A DNA stretch of 64,000 nucleotides from Mesolinea sp040772305 (GTDB lineage Bacteria; Chloroflexota; Anaerolineae; Anaerolineales; Anaerolineaceae): the NCBI GenBank assembly GCA_040772305.1, contig JAXGYK010000002.1:1-64000 (forward strand), given 5' to 3'. This document shows positions 18,582-27,692 of this stretch, in pieces. The notes under the pieces were generated by a model. It was given only the letters and a program-made list of their open reading frames with translations. It was not told the DNA's origin and did no database searches. Positions within the stretch are counted from its first letter, which is position 1; each line of letters opens with the position of its first letter. Position numbers and translations under genes: made by a program.

Positions 18582-19589
18582 TTGAATCGAGCCGACCCAA
18601 AAGCTGCCAGTAAAAAGTTGTTTTGGCTGGCAGCTTTCTTATTATTGACTGTCTTGGTTTCTGTTGCTGTTGGACGTTACCCGCCTTTGCATACGCTTAC
18701 TCCCCAAGGCTTGGCCAATGATGTTTTGGCGCAGCGTCTCATTTTCAATTTACGTATTCCTCGAGTGCTCACTGCTGTTTTGGTGGGTGCCTCCCTTGCT
18801 GCAGCCGGAGCCGTAATGCAAATGATCTTTGGGAACCCTTTGGTAGAGCCCGGTTTTCTAGGGGTTTCACAGGGCGCTGGCTTTGGTGCCGCCCTGGCGA
18901 TTATCTTTCTGGGGAGAAATTTTTATACCATTCAGGGTATGGCAGCAGTTTTTGCTTTTCTGGGCCTTGGTTTTTCCTATATCATTGCCCGCAGGGTAAA
19001 GTATGGCGGCTGGATTCTGCGCCTCATTTTAGCTGGGATCGCGGTAAGCGCGCTTTTTTCGTCCGGCTTAGGCATCCTTAAATACGTTGCCGACCCTCTT
19101 TCGCAGCTTCCCGAGATCACTTTCTGGCTTCTGGGTGGACTTTGGGGGATAACCTGGCCGCAATTTCTGTCCATCGTGCCTGTTGTTCTCAGCGGTTTGC
19201 TGGTTCTTTTCCTTATGCGCTGGCGTCTCAACCTGCTTTCACTGAGCGACCAAACAGCTTTCTCGCTTGGATCTTCTCCTGCGCGCGAACGCCTCTTACT
19301 TTTGGTAGCATCTGTGATGATTACCGCGGCTGTGGTGTCTGTGGCTGGAATGGTTTCTTGGGTAGGCTTGCTGGTTCCCCACATTGCCCGCCGCTTATTT
19401 GGTGCAGATGCGCGTTACATGCTTCCTGCATCCATGCTGATTGGCGCTATCTTTACGCTCATTTGTGATGACCTGGGTCGCAGCCTTTTCATGGGTGAAA
19501 TACCCTTGGGGATTCTTACTTCACTGATTGGAGCCTCACTTTTTGTTTACCTGATGTATTATCGCTTTGGCTCAGGACTTACAAAATGA
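18582..19589 (+). CDS. FecCD-type ABC importer permease
   Basis: A 335-residue polytopic permease of the BtuC/FecCD family, with about ten hydrophobic segments. Family landmarks are LRIPRVLTAVLVGASLAAAG near residue 55, the GNPLVEPGFLGVSQGAG loop and the C-terminal VGLLVPHIARRL, which contacts the ATPase. The start is TTG at 18582, supported by AAAGGAG a few bases upstream. It lies 18 bp behind the binding protein, and its stop overlaps the ATPase start. The set of lipoprotein, permease homodimer and ATPase makes a complete type II importer. Confidence 0.93.
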   Translation: MNRADPKAASKKLFWLAAFLLLTVLVSVAVGRYPPLHTLTPQGLANDVLAQRLIFNLRIPRVLTAVLVGASLAAAGAVMQMIFGNPLVEPGFLGVSQGAGFGAALAIIFLGRNFYTIQGMAAVFAFLGLGFSYIIARRVKYGGWILRLILAGIAVSALFSSGLGILKYVADPLSQLPEITFWLLGGLWGITWPQFLSIVPVVLSGLLVLFLMRWRLNLLSLSDQTAFSLGSSPARERLLLLVASVMITAAVVSVAGMVSWVGLLVPHIARRLFGADARYMLPASMLIGAIFTLICDDLGRSLFMGEIPLGILTSLIGASLFVYLMYYRFGSGLTK

Positions 19590-20356
19590 ACAGCCTGCTC
19601 ACCTTTCAAAGCCTGTATTTTAACTACCCTGGTGTTGAGAAGCCAGTTCTGGATGCCTTGGATTTGCACATTGATCCTGGAACAGTCACCGTACTATTGG
19701 GGCCAAACGGTGCCGGAAAAACCACCTTGCTAAATCTGGTTTTGGGTTGGCTCAAGCCATCTGCAGGAGAAGTTCGTTTTCAGGGAAGAAATCTGCAAAG
19801 CTACAGCCGCCGGGAGCTGGGACAAAAAATGGCCTTAGTCCCGCAGTTAGAGCATATTGCTTTTGAATTTACGGTGCTGGATTACGTACTGTTGGGCAGA
19901 ACCCCATATCTTCGCCCTTTGGATATGCCTGCAGTTAAGGATATCGAGATAGCAGGCCAAGCCTTGAAACAGGCAGGTATTTACAAACTGGCACAACGTG
20001 CTGTAACATCTTTAAGCGGGGGAGAACGTCAGCTGGTCTTATTAGCACGGTCCTTGGCGCAACAGCCCGAGTTGCTGCTTCTTGATGAACCAAGCTCTCA
20101 TCTCGACTTGGCTAACAAAGCCCGATTAATCAAAATTCTCAAGACACTCAATGCCCAGGGCGTGAGCATTCTTCTTTCGACCCACGAGCCCGAGGTGGCC
20201 TCGGCTTTGGCGACACATTTGGTTTTGGTTCGGGATGGACAGGTGCTTGCTGCAGGGCCTTTTGATGCTCTTTTTACCTCTGCCCATTTGGGCGCCCTTT
20301 ACGGTCTTCCCGTAGAAGTGATTAAAGCTTCAGGCAGAAAAGTAGCCCTCTATTAA
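19586..20356 (+). CDS. FecE/BtuD-type ABC importer ATPase
   Basis: A 256-residue cytoplasmic ATPase for the preceding FecCD permease. Walker A is GPNGAGKTT near residue 38, the Q-loop is VPQLEH, the signature is LSGGERQ, Walker B is LLLLDEPSSHLD, and the switch histidine is in LSTHEPE. The ATG overlaps the permease stop (ATGA), so translation is probably coupled. The C-terminal tail resembles that of siderophore and cobalamin importers. It closes the operon; the next gene starts 93 bp later with its own ribosome site. Confidence 0.94.
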   Translation: MNSLLTFQSLYFNYPGVEKPVLDALDLHIDPGTVTVLLGPNGAGKTTLLNLVLGWLKPSAGEVRFQGRNLQSYSRRELGQKMALVPQLEHIAFEFTVLDYVLLGRTPYLRPLDMPAVKDIEIAGQALKQAGIYKLAQRAVTSLSGGERQLVLLARSLAQQPELLLLDEPSSHLDLANKARLIKILKTLNAQGVSILLSTHEPEVASALATHLVLVRDGQVLAAGPFDALFTSAHLGALYGLPVEVIKASGRKVALY

Positions 20357-20449
20357 ACCCTTTCGACTTAATTTTGCTTAAAAAGCACCTAAATAAGCAT
20401 CCTCCACTTAGAATGAAAGTGCAAGGTTTAGAGCGTAAATGGAGGAGAT

Positions 20450-22462
20450 ATGTTGCGTGCAGCGATTAATAAAATCATAAAGGCAGTATCAGGTGAACGC
20501 GCCTTTACTGCAGTGAAGGAGATTTCTAACTTCCACCGGATACAAGCTTCAACAGGGTATCGTGCGGCGGCACAGCATGTACATGACCGCCTGAAGGCTG
20601 CTGGCTTAGAAACCCGTATCCTTAGTTTTGATGCCCGTGCAGATAAGTGGTACCTGAGCTCGAAGATGTTCCAGGAATGGGACTGCAAGGGCGGCAAGTT
20701 GAACCTGGTTGCTCCTGAGGAACGCGTACTGGCCGACTATTCCGTCAATATGCTGAGTATCTGTCCCAAAAGCTATCCGGCAGATTTCCGGGATACGCCG
20801 GTGGATGTGGTTCTGCTTGAGCACGGAGCTGATCGCGAAGCATATAAAGACCTGGATGCACGCGGAAAGATCCTTTTTATCCGTGGACACGTATCGGAAT
20901 ACATGGATTGGGCTATTCAGGACACAGGCGCGATTGGCTTAATCACGGATTTTATGCGCGAGATTCCTGGCATCCGTAGCCGCTACGATCTGATCGATAC
21001 GCTTAATTATATTAGTTTCTGGTGGAAGCACACCCCTGAAGAACCGAAGGTTTTTGGCTTTACTCTCTCCCCCCGCGAAGGCGACAAACTAGTAGCCCTC
21101 TGCCGAAAGATGACAGCAGAGCATGCGAAAGATCCCAGCAAACCTGCCTATCCGCAGGTGACAGGTTATGTGGATTCCAGCCTTTACGATGGCAAGATCG
21201 AGGTTGTCGAAACTTATCTGCCTGGTCAAATTGATGAGGAGCTGTTGGTTACCGCTCACCTTTGCCATCCTCGGTCCAGCGCTAACGATAATGCCAGCGG
21301 TGTCTCCGCCGGCATGGAAATTTTCCAAACCTTGCGCCATCTCATCAGTTCGGGACAGCTTCCCCCACTAAAACGTGGTATTCGCATGATCTTTATCCCG
21401 GAGTTTTCCGGAACTTATCCCTACCTGGAATATCTGGGTGCTGAAGGACGAAAGCGCATTAAAGCTGGTTTAAACCTGGACATGGTGGGTGCCCGTCAAA
21501 CCGGCGGATACGGACCTTTGACAATCAGTGGCGTTCCGCATGCGCTTCCAACTATTGTTATGGACGTCGCTGAGCTCGTACTGGATGAAGTACGCAAAAC
21601 AGCGCCATCGCTCGCCCGCGAGAATGTGCCCATGTTTAACAGTACAGTGGTAGGGTTTGAAGGCGGCAGCGACCACTTCATTCTCTCTGACCCCACCATT
21701 GGCATCCCCACACCGATGCTGGGTCAGTGGCCGGATCCGGCATACCATACCAGCAGTGACTCGATTGATGTAATTGACCCCTTTGTTCTGCACAAAAGTG
21801 CTTCAATTGCTGCTGGGTATCTGTATACACTGGCAAACCTTAAAGAAGAAGATTTGGGTGAGTTGCTCGTAAAGAGCCGCGAAATATTTATCCGCAGGCT
21901 TTCTTCCATTTTGAGCAAGGGGTCCAATTCAAATTCCGATCCGGATGCGCTTTATCAGGAATACCTGCATTCGCTGCGTTATGCCAAAGATTGCCTGCGC
22001 GATTATGAGAGCTATTTTACGCAGGACCCTGCTGTATTAGAGAGGGTAAAACTGCGCATTTATCGTGAAGTGAACCTCTTTGAAATTATGGCTGAGAATC
22101 TCTGGCGTCGGTATACGGAGGATTACAGTCCCGATTTTGTCTACCACAGCAAGGAAGCCCCTGAAGAATACAGCTATGTTCCTGTGCGCAAATACATTGG
22201 GCCTGTGAATAAGCTGGATGACTACTGTGGTGATGACGCAGAGCTCAAAGCTGCTCACCTGGCCTGGACCAAAGGCGCGCGTTCCAAACTGCGTTCCGGG
22301 CATAGCTTTGATGCAGTTATTCAATATAACATCGATGGAAAACGGAACCTCTTCGAGATTGCACGTGAAGCGATCCTTGAAATGCAAGAGGGTAGTGTTG
22401 AGTACGTTCATGAGTATGTTCAACTGCTGATCAAATTCAATCTGGTTGAAACCAGAAAATAA
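20450..22462 (+). CDS. M28-like metallo-aminopeptidase (DUF4910-type architecture)
   Basis: A 670-residue protein with a central M28-type zinc peptidase domain at roughly residues 255-465. Likely metal ligands are His in VTAHLCHP, Asp in SSANDNASG, Glu in IFIPEFSG, Asp in GLNLDMVG and His in PAYHTSSD. An N-terminal helical region and a PA-like domain (residues about 90-190) precede it, and a long helical C-terminal part from about 490 has no motif I can name. This layout resembles DUF4910/DUF2172-type aminopeptidases. There is no signal peptide. GGAGGAG precedes the ATG. An M42 peptidase follows by 20 bp, so the two may form a peptide-degradation operon. Confidence 0.8.
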   Translation: MLRAAINKIIKAVSGERAFTAVKEISNFHRIQASTGYRAAAQHVHDRLKAAGLETRILSFDARADKWYLSSKMFQEWDCKGGKLNLVAPEERVLADYSVNMLSICPKSYPADFRDTPVDVVLLEHGADREAYKDLDARGKILFIRGHVSEYMDWAIQDTGAIGLITDFMREIPGIRSRYDLIDTLNYISFWWKHTPEEPKVFGFTLSPREGDKLVALCRKMTAEHAKDPSKPAYPQVTGYVDSSLYDGKIEVVETYLPGQIDEELLVTAHLCHPRSSANDNASGVSAGMEIFQTLRHLISSGQLPPLKRGIRMIFIPEFSGTYPYLEYLGAEGRKRIKAGLNLDMVGARQTGGYGPLTISGVPHALPTIVMDVAELVLDEVRKTAPSLARENVPMFNSTVVGFEGGSDHFILSDPTIGIPTPMLGQWPDPAYHTSSDSIDVIDPFVLHKSASIAAGYLYTLANLKEEDLGELLVKSREIFIRRLSSILSKGSNSNSDPDALYQEYLHSLRYAKDCLRDYESYFTQDPAVLERVKLRIYREVNLFEIMAENLWRRYTEDYSPDFVYHSKEAPEEYSYVPVRKYIGPVNKLDDYCGDDAELKAAHLAWTKGARSKLRSGHSFDAVIQYNIDGKRNLFEIAREAILEMQEGSVEYVHEYVQLLIKFNLVETRK

Positions 22463-22482
22463 ATTAACAGGAGACCGAAATA

Positions 22483-23568
22483 ATGCTTACTAAAGAAACA
22501 ATGGATATGAAACGCATCGCGGCCATCACCGAAGCCCATGGCCACTCCGCAAAAGAGTTTCCCGTGACGCGTTTAATGAAACAAGCCCTGGAAGGATATG
22601 CTGATTCCTTTGATTATGACAATCAGGGTTCGCTTATTTGCTATAAAAAGGGCAGCGGAAAAGGCCCTAAGGTTATGCTTTCTTCTCATTCCGATGAGAT
22701 CGGTTTTATCGTCACAAAAATTGAAGAGAGCGGCATCATTCGTGTGATGAGCTTAAACAAGTGGTGGACCTATACCATCATTGGCTCCGAAGTGCAAATT
22801 CTCACCGACGAAGGGAAGCTTATCCCTGGTGTGTTTGGTACCCACTTCATGAACGAAGACATTTTTAATCCTCAATATCGTGACCTGTCGGAAATGTATA
22901 TCGATTTAGGCATCCGCGGTAAGGAAAAAGTTGAAGCCCTGGGCATTCGCCCCGGTGATACCGTTACACCTCTGGTGACCTTTAAAGAAATGGCCGATCC
23001 TGATGTGATGATGGCCAAGGCCTGGGATGACCGCATTGGCGTTAACATCATTACCGATGTGATGCAGCAGCTGAAAGGCCAGGAGCATGATGCCGATGTT
23101 TACGTTTGCGGCACCGTGCAGGAAGAATTAGGTTTCCGTGGCGGTAAGACCTGCGGTTACAAAATTCATCCGGATATTTCGATTACCGTTGACGTTGCAC
23201 ATTGTGACGACTATCCCGGTTGTGACCCCGATGGTCACAAGCTGCAGGGTGGCGTAGTAATTCGTCATTGGGATGCAAGGATTGCTGGCAATCAGGCTCT
23301 TTCGGCCTTTATCCAAAAAGCCGGCCGCGACCTTGGCTATCCGGTAGACATTATCGTTCAAAGTTACGGCGGCGGCGAAGCCCATGAAATTCACCGTCTC
23401 TTTGACGGTATTGTTACCGTTAGCCTCTCAATCCCTACGCTTTACCTGCTTACTCCACGTGCGCTTGTACACAAGGATCGCTATGTTGCCACAGTGAATA
23501 CGTTGGTGGAAGTCATTAAACGCATCACGATGGATGACGTCCAGGCATTCAAGGAAAGCCGACGCTAG
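22483..23568 (+). CDS. M42 family metallo-aminopeptidase
   Basis: A 361-residue cytoplasmic peptidase of the M42 family (TET/glutamyl aminopeptidase type, sometimes labelled endoglucanase). Expected dinuclear-metal ligands are visible in order: His in SSHSDEIGF, Asp in KAWDDRIG, the Glu-Glu pair in VQEELGFRGG, Asp in TVDVAHCDD, and His in GGGEAHEIHR. M42 enzymes usually form dodecameric tetrahedra and trim peptides from the N-terminus. AGGAGA precedes the ATG. It lies 20 bp behind the M28-like gene and ends in a strong terminator. Confidence 0.92.
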   Translation: MLTKETMDMKRIAAITEAHGHSAKEFPVTRLMKQALEGYADSFDYDNQGSLICYKKGSGKGPKVMLSSHSDEIGFIVTKIEESGIIRVMSLNKWWTYTIIGSEVQILTDEGKLIPGVFGTHFMNEDIFNPQYRDLSEMYIDLGIRGKEKVEALGIRPGDTVTPLVTFKEMADPDVMMAKAWDDRIGVNIITDVMQQLKGQEHDADVYVCGTVQEELGFRGGKTCGYKIHPDISITVDVAHCDDYPGCDPDGHKLQGGVVIRHWDARIAGNQALSAFIQKAGRDLGYPVDIIVQSYGGGEAHEIHRLFDGIVTVSLSIPTLYLLTPRALVHKDRYVATVNTLVEVIKRITMDDVQAFKESRR

Positions 23569-23589
23569 ATATTGCTTGTAATTGAGAAG

Positions 23590-23618
23590 CCGCCCTTACT
23601 CAAAAGGGCGGTTTTTTT
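23590..23618 (+). terminator. Intrinsic terminator after the M42 peptidase
   Basis: CCGCCCTT (23590-23597) pairs with AAGGGCGG (23604-23611) around a six-base loop and runs directly into seven Ts. This is a textbook rho-independent terminator. Confidence 0.95.
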
Positions 23619-23847
23619 ATGTACCCTGTAAAGCCCAGTTTTCCATATTCATCAAATCTGCCATCCCCAGATTCAATCATATTCTGAAGAAAGTTCTTTT
23701 TGGAGTATCTCGAGCGGAACTATGAGCACCCTGCCTAAGTTCTTCTCTTGCCCGTCTTCAAACGGCTAAGTTCTGATGATTATCCCCAATTAAGGACCAA
23801 ATGATGAACTACAGAAAAAACGACTACGAAGTCTGGACCTGGACACC
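23619..23847. other. Intergenic region upstream of the metQ promoter
   Basis: About 230 bp between the M42 terminator and the metQNI promoter. No supported gene or strong repeat was found here. Confidence 0.5.
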
Positions 23848-23875
23848 TTGACAAAATCAATTGTGGTGATAATAT
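23848..23875 (+). promoter_or_regulatory. metQ: Promoter of the metQNI operon
   Basis: TTGACA (23848-23853), a 16-bp spacer and TAATAT (23870-23875) form a near-consensus promoter. Transcription would begin near 23882 and give a leader of about 200 nt before metQ. Confidence 0.75.
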
Positions 23876-23909
23876 CTTGCTTATGTTAGCTTTTGTTCTT
23901 AGACCTTTT

Positions 23910-24053
23910 CATGAACATATGGTCATGCGCAGGCGATGGATTTCGTGCTGCGCCGGTCGTTAGCCGCCAACCAGCCAGCAGCGGATCCATCGCGAACTAG
24001 AGTAATAGCGGGTGGATCCTTTTTTTGTCCTCGTGATGCCACCCAAGGGTGGC
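23910..24053 (+). promoter_or_regulatory. Attenuator or riboswitch-like leader of metQNI
   Basis: Several mutually exclusive helices can be drawn. Antiterminator-like P1 pairs GCGATGGAT (23933-23941) with ATCCATCGC (23985-23993). The same 3' arm also forms a terminator: GGATCCA (23983-23989) pairs with TGGATCC (24013-24019), followed by seven Ts (24020-24026). Upstream, GCGCAG (23927-23932) can pair with CTGCGC (23948-23953), which would loop out the P1 5' arm. Inside P1, TGCTG (23946-23950) pairs with CAGCA (23976-23980), leaving a small core (23951-23975). A separate hairpin (24038-24053) lies before the metQ start. S-adenosylmethionine or methionine sensing is expected from the downstream genes, but the core lacks the S-box signatures I know. 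The class is unassigned. Confidence 0.7.
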
Positions 24054-24083
24054 TCTCTTCTTTAAAAGACTATGGAGATTGAA

Positions 24084-24980
24084 ATGAAACACAAAAAAAT
24101 AAGTATCTGGGTTACTAGCTTAGGCTTAGCCCTTATTTTGCTTCTTGGCGCATGCCAAACTGCAAATCCAAGCCCTGCTCCTGCGGAGCCTACAGCTCCT
24201 TCGGCAGACACAAGCGCATCCGCTGATACTGTACTTAAGCTTCGGATTGGTGTAACCCCCGTGCCGCATGCTGAAATCGTTAATTTTGTCAAAGACTCGC
24301 TTGCTCCAAAAGCAAATCTGATCATTGAAGTTATCGAGTTCACTGACTACGTTCTTCCTAATGTTGCATTAGCAGATGGCAGTATCGATGTGAATTTCTT
24401 CCAACACTTACCCTATCTTGAGGACTATAACTCCGAGCATAATACCCAGCTTATCGCAATCTCTTCGATTCACATCGAACCTCTGGGTATCTACTCCCAG
24501 AAATATAAGAGTTTAGATGAAATCCCAGCCGGGGCGCAGGTAGCAATTCCTAACGACGCAACCAATGGAGGCCGTGCCCTGGAACTGCTGAAAACAGCCG
24601 GCCTTCTCGAGCTAAAGGAAGCCTCAGATTTTAAAGCAACCGTGGACGATATCATCGATAATCCCAAAGAGCTGAAAATTATCGAATTGGAAGCCGCTCA
24701 GCTGCCGCGCTCCTTGGAGGATACAGATATTGCGGTAATCAACGGCAACTATGCCCTCGAAGCTGGTCTGGTGCCTGCTAAAGACGCCCTGGCACTTGAG
24801 CCAGTTGAGAACAATCCCTACGCCAATGTACTTGTGGTTAATTCCGGACGCGAAAATGAACCTGCAATCCAGGCCTTTGTTTCGCTGATGACATCCCAGG
24901 AGGTAAAGGATTTCATCGAGGATAAATATCAGGGATCGGTTATTCCTGCCTTCAATGTAAAAACGGTTAATCCCATCTAG
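24084..24980 (+). CDS. metQ: Methionine ABC importer binding lipoprotein MetQ
   Basis: A 298-residue NlpA/MetQ-family lipoprotein that captures methionine outside the membrane. The signal ends in the lipobox LLGAC with lipidated Cys24, then a Pro/Ala/Ser-rich linker. The mature domain has family landmarks LRIGVTPVPHAEIV, NFFQHLPYLEDYN, AIPNDATNGGRAL and the late NGNYALEAGL. The ATG at 24084 is preferred to one at 24072 because TGGAGA lies six bases before it and it gives a standard MKHKK start. It heads metQNI behind the attenuator-like leader. MetQ relatives can also bind other amino acids. Confidence 0.93.
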   Translation: MKHKKISIWVTSLGLALILLLGACQTANPSPAPAEPTAPSADTSASADTVLKLRIGVTPVPHAEIVNFVKDSLAPKANLIIEVIEFTDYVLPNVALADGSIDVNFFQHLPYLEDYNSEHNTQLIAISSIHIEPLGIYSQKYKSLDEIPAGAQVAIPNDATNGGRALELLKTAGLLELKEASDFKATVDDIIDNPKELKIIELEAAQLPRSLEDTDIAVINGNYALEAGLVPAKDALALEPVENNPYANVLVVNSGRENEPAIQAFVSLMTSQEVKDFIEDKYQGSVIPAFNVKTVNPI

Positions 24981-24988
24981 AGTTGAAC

Positions 24989-25969
24989 ATGATTCGTACC
25001 GAGCACCTTCAAAAAAGCTTTAACCAACAAAATGGACATGAGCTGCATGCTTTGCGCGATGTGAGCCTGCAGGTTGACCGTGGTCAGATTTTTGGGGTGC
25101 TCGGTGAATCCGGCGCCGGTAAGAGCACCTTAATTCGCTGTATCAACTTACTGGAAAAGCCGGATAGCGGCAGGGTTTGGGTGGACGGCCAGGAAATTAC
25201 AGCCTTGTCGGAATCTGAACTGCGCCGGGCACGGCGCCAAATGGGCATGATTTTTCAACACTTTAACTTGCTGAACTCCCGTGATGTAAGTGAAAACATA
25301 TCCTTTAGTCTGGAACTGGCTGGGGTTGAGGCCCCTGCGCGCCGCAAGCGTGTGGCAGAGCTTTTGGACCTGGTTGGTCTTAAGGATAAAGCCCGTGCTT
25401 ATCCCCGGCAGCTTTCCGGCGGCCAAAAACAAAGGGTAGGTATTGCCCGTGCTCTGGCAACCAACCCCAAGGTACTGCTTTCGGATGAGGCTACAAGCGC
25501 TCTGGATCCCCAAACGACCTTGAGCGTTCTTGATTTACTCAAACAGCTTAACCAGGAGCTGGGACTGACTATCCTGTTGATTACGCACGAAATGGATGTT
25601 TTGAGACGTATTTGTGACCATGCCGCGGTGATGCAAGCTGGCCGGGTATTAGAACAGGGATCCATCAGCGAATTAATCATGAATCCCCATGGAGCCTTGG
25701 CTCAGGCGATATTTCCCCCATCCGCGCCAATTGCTCCTCAATTGGGCTGGCAATCGGTTACGCTTACTTTTCTGGGGGATTCAGCTAACGAACCGCTTTT
25801 GGCGCAGTTGGTGCGTACCTTTACTGTTGATGTCAACATCCTGGGAGGCAGTATTCAACCGGTAGCTGGCAACCGGGTTGGTCGTTTACAGGTCGAGTTA
25901 AAAGGTCTGGGAATTTCGGATGCAATTTCCTGGATGCGCAAGCAGGGCATCCGCGTGGAGGTGCACTGA
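24989..25969 (+). CDS. metN: Methionine ABC importer ATPase MetN
   Basis: A 326-residue ATPase that powers methionine uptake. Walker A is GESGAGKST, the Q-loop is IFQHFNLL, the signature is LSGGQKQR and Walker B is VLLSDEATSALD. The C-terminal 80 residues (from about 250) form a NIL/ACT-like domain, the site where methionine inhibits transport in E. coli MetN. The ATG at 24989 gives MIRTEHL, a normal MetN start; a TTG six bases upstream is possible, and neither has a strong ribosome site. It is eight bases behind metQ, and its stop overlaps metI (TGATG). Confidence 0.95.
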   Translation: MIRTEHLQKSFNQQNGHELHALRDVSLQVDRGQIFGVLGESGAGKSTLIRCINLLEKPDSGRVWVDGQEITALSESELRRARRQMGMIFQHFNLLNSRDVSENISFSLELAGVEAPARRKRVAELLDLVGLKDKARAYPRQLSGGQKQRVGIARALATNPKVLLSDEATSALDPQTTLSVLDLLKQLNQELGLTILLITHEMDVLRRICDHAAVMQAGRVLEQGSISELIMNPHGALAQAIFPPSAPIAPQLGWQSVTLTFLGDSANEPLLAQLVRTFTVDVNILGGSIQPVAGNRVGRLQVELKGLGISDAISWMRKQGIRVEVH

Positions 25970-26628
25970 TGGAATTAGGTGTTCTCCTGCAACGCTTGTT
26001 TAAAGAGGCAGCGCTCACCCTTTACATGGTAGGAGTATCAACGGTATTTACCGTTCTTTTTGGCCTGCCACTGGGGGTTTGGCTGGTTACATCCGCAAAA
26101 GATGGTTTGCGCCCCCAACCCATGCTGAATCGAGTTTTGGGGTTTATCGTCAATGTAGGCCGCTCGCTGCCCTTTATTATTTTGCTCCTGGTATTAATTC
26201 CATTTACACGAGCCATTGTGGGAACTGCAATTGGTTCTACCGCGGCCATTGTTCCGCTTACTATTGCTGCAATCCCTTTTTTTGCCCGGCTTGCCGAAAC
26301 GTCCTTGCGAGAGGTGGACCCGGGCCTGGTGGATGCTGCCCAGTCTATGGGTGCCAGCAAGTGGCAGGTAGTTTCAAAGGTGCTTATCCCTGAGGCTTTA
26401 CCTTCCTTGGTTCTTGCTGTAGCGATCACGATTATCAGCCTCATCTCCTATTCCGCCATGGCCGGAGCTGTGGGCGGCGGGGGTTTGGGCGACCTGGCAG
26501 TTCGTTATGGTTATCAACGCTACCAAACTGAGGTGATGATTGCAACGGTTATCTTCCTGGTCCTTCTGGTACAGCTCATCCAGGCTGTTTTTGCTTGGCT
26601 GGCAGACCGAATAAAATACCATCAATAG
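25969..26628 (+). CDS. metI: Methionine ABC importer permease MetI
   Basis: A 219-residue permease with five membrane helices, the small MetI type. The cytoplasmic coupling (EAA) loop is visible as DAAQSMGASKWQVVSKVLIPEALP. The ATG overlaps the metN stop by one base, which implies translational coupling. It completes a MetQNI methionine importer and ends the operon; no strong terminator was found before the DUF368 gene 78 bp downstream. Confidence 0.95.
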   Translation: MELGVLLQRLFKEAALTLYMVGVSTVFTVLFGLPLGVWLVTSAKDGLRPQPMLNRVLGFIVNVGRSLPFIILLLVLIPFTRAIVGTAIGSTAAIVPLTIAAIPFFARLAETSLREVDPGLVDAAQSMGASKWQVVSKVLIPEALPSLVLAVAITIISLISYSAMAGAVGGGGLGDLAVRYGYQRYQTEVMIATVIFLVLLVQLIQAVFAWLADRIKYHQ

Positions 26629-26706
26629 CGCTATCATCAATCGCGGGTATACTTGGTCTTCGGAGAGGAGCCTCGGGTTCCTCAATACAAAAGCTTAAGG
26701 GATACT

Positions 26707-27627
26707 ATGGATTCAAATCAAAGACAGCAAGATCAAACCAAACCAGGCACTGAGGACCAAATAAGGCCCCAAAATCCAGCTGTGCAGAGATCTGCCCACC
26801 CCATCCTGGATTGGTTCTTACGTCTTGTCAAAGGCATTCTCATTGGAATAGGCTTTATTACCCCGGGCCTTTCAGGAGGCGTTCTGGCAGTAATCCTGGG
26901 GCTCTACGAGCCGTTAATTCGCTTTATTGCGAACATACGGCACAAGTTCTTAAAGAACTTTATTTTTTTCCTGCCGGTTGGCATTGGCGGAGCTGTGGGT
27001 GTGGTGCTCTTTTCAAAATTGGTCGATTGGGCATTTGGGGTTAACCCGGTGGCTTTCACCTGGCTCTTTATCGGATTTATTGTGGGTACCTTTCCCTCAC
27101 TCTTTAAAACAGCCGGAAAACAAGGCCGCAGCAGTATTCATTGGGTTTTGTTAGTGTTTGTAGCCCTTGCAATGTACGCCTTTATGAAATGGATGGAAGG
27201 AACCCGTTCGGTCCAAATGGCGCAGAACTTCCTCAACTGGGTGTTAATGGGCGGATTAATTGGTTTGGGGGTTGTTGTTCCTGGGATGAGCCCCTCAAAC
27301 TTCCTGATCTATCTGGGGATGTACCAGCCTATGGCCGCCGGGATCAGCAGCCTTAATTTTGGGGTCATTCTGCCCTTGATCTTGGGCGGAGCCCTGATCG
27401 TTTTTGGTTTTGCCAAGCTGGTGGCCTGGTTTTTCGACAAGGCCTATGCATGGATGTACCATTTTATCCTGGGTATTGTAATTGGCTCTACTTTCGCGAT
27501 TGCACCCTTTAAAGTAGGCGATATTAAAAACCTCCTTCTTTCCATCGGACTCTTTGCTTTGGGCGCGCTGGCAAGCTGGGGCCTTTCCAAAGTGGACGAA
27601 GCCAATCCGCACGAATCCCTGGTCTAA
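26707..27627 (+). CDS. DUF368 family membrane protein
   Basis: A 306-residue polytopic protein of the DUF368 family. A charged, Gln-rich N-terminal tail of about 35 residues precedes eight or more hydrophobic segments. Two related half motifs are visible: GFITPGLSGGVLAVILGLYE near residue 55 and VVPGMSPSNFLIYLGMYQP near 195, which suggests an internal duplication. DUF368 proteins have been linked to polyprenyl-phosphate (carrier-lipid) recycling across the membrane; that role is recalled, not shown here. The ATG at 26707 has TAAGGG seven bases upstream, while an upstream in-frame TTG lacks a site. It ends at a bidirectional terminator. Confidence 0.85.
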   Translation: MDSNQRQQDQTKPGTEDQIRPQNPAVQRSAHPILDWFLRLVKGILIGIGFITPGLSGGVLAVILGLYEPLIRFIANIRHKFLKNFIFFLPVGIGGAVGVVLFSKLVDWAFGVNPVAFTWLFIGFIVGTFPSLFKTAGKQGRSSIHWVLLVFVALAMYAFMKWMEGTRSVQMAQNFLNWVLMGGLIGLGVVVPGMSPSNFLIYLGMYQPMAAGISSLNFGVILPLILGGALIVFGFAKLVAWFFDKAYAWMYHFILGIVIGSTFAIAPFKVGDIKNLLLSIGLFALGALASWGLSKVDEANPHESLV

Positions 27628-27645
27628 GTTTATGAAGTGAAAACC

Positions 27646-27681
27646 AAGAGTACCTCAACAGCTGCTGAGGTACTCTTCTTT
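27646..27681. terminator. Bidirectional terminator between DUF368 and cupin genes
   Basis: AAGAGTACCTCA (27646-27657) pairs perfectly with TGAGGTACTCTT (27666-27677); the loop region can extend the stem. It lies between convergent genes and has T-rich 3' flanks on the plus strand. Confidence 0.88.
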
Positions 27682-27692
27682 ATCGAACGTTT

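Noticed and set aside
23910..24060. T-box or classical S-box riboswitch in the metQ leader
   Set aside because: GGGTGG at 24010-24015 hints at a T-box but is followed by ATCC rather than the expected ACCGCG, and it belongs to a terminator stem; the S-box K-turn and GGCAACC-type core are absent. The leader was kept as unclassified.
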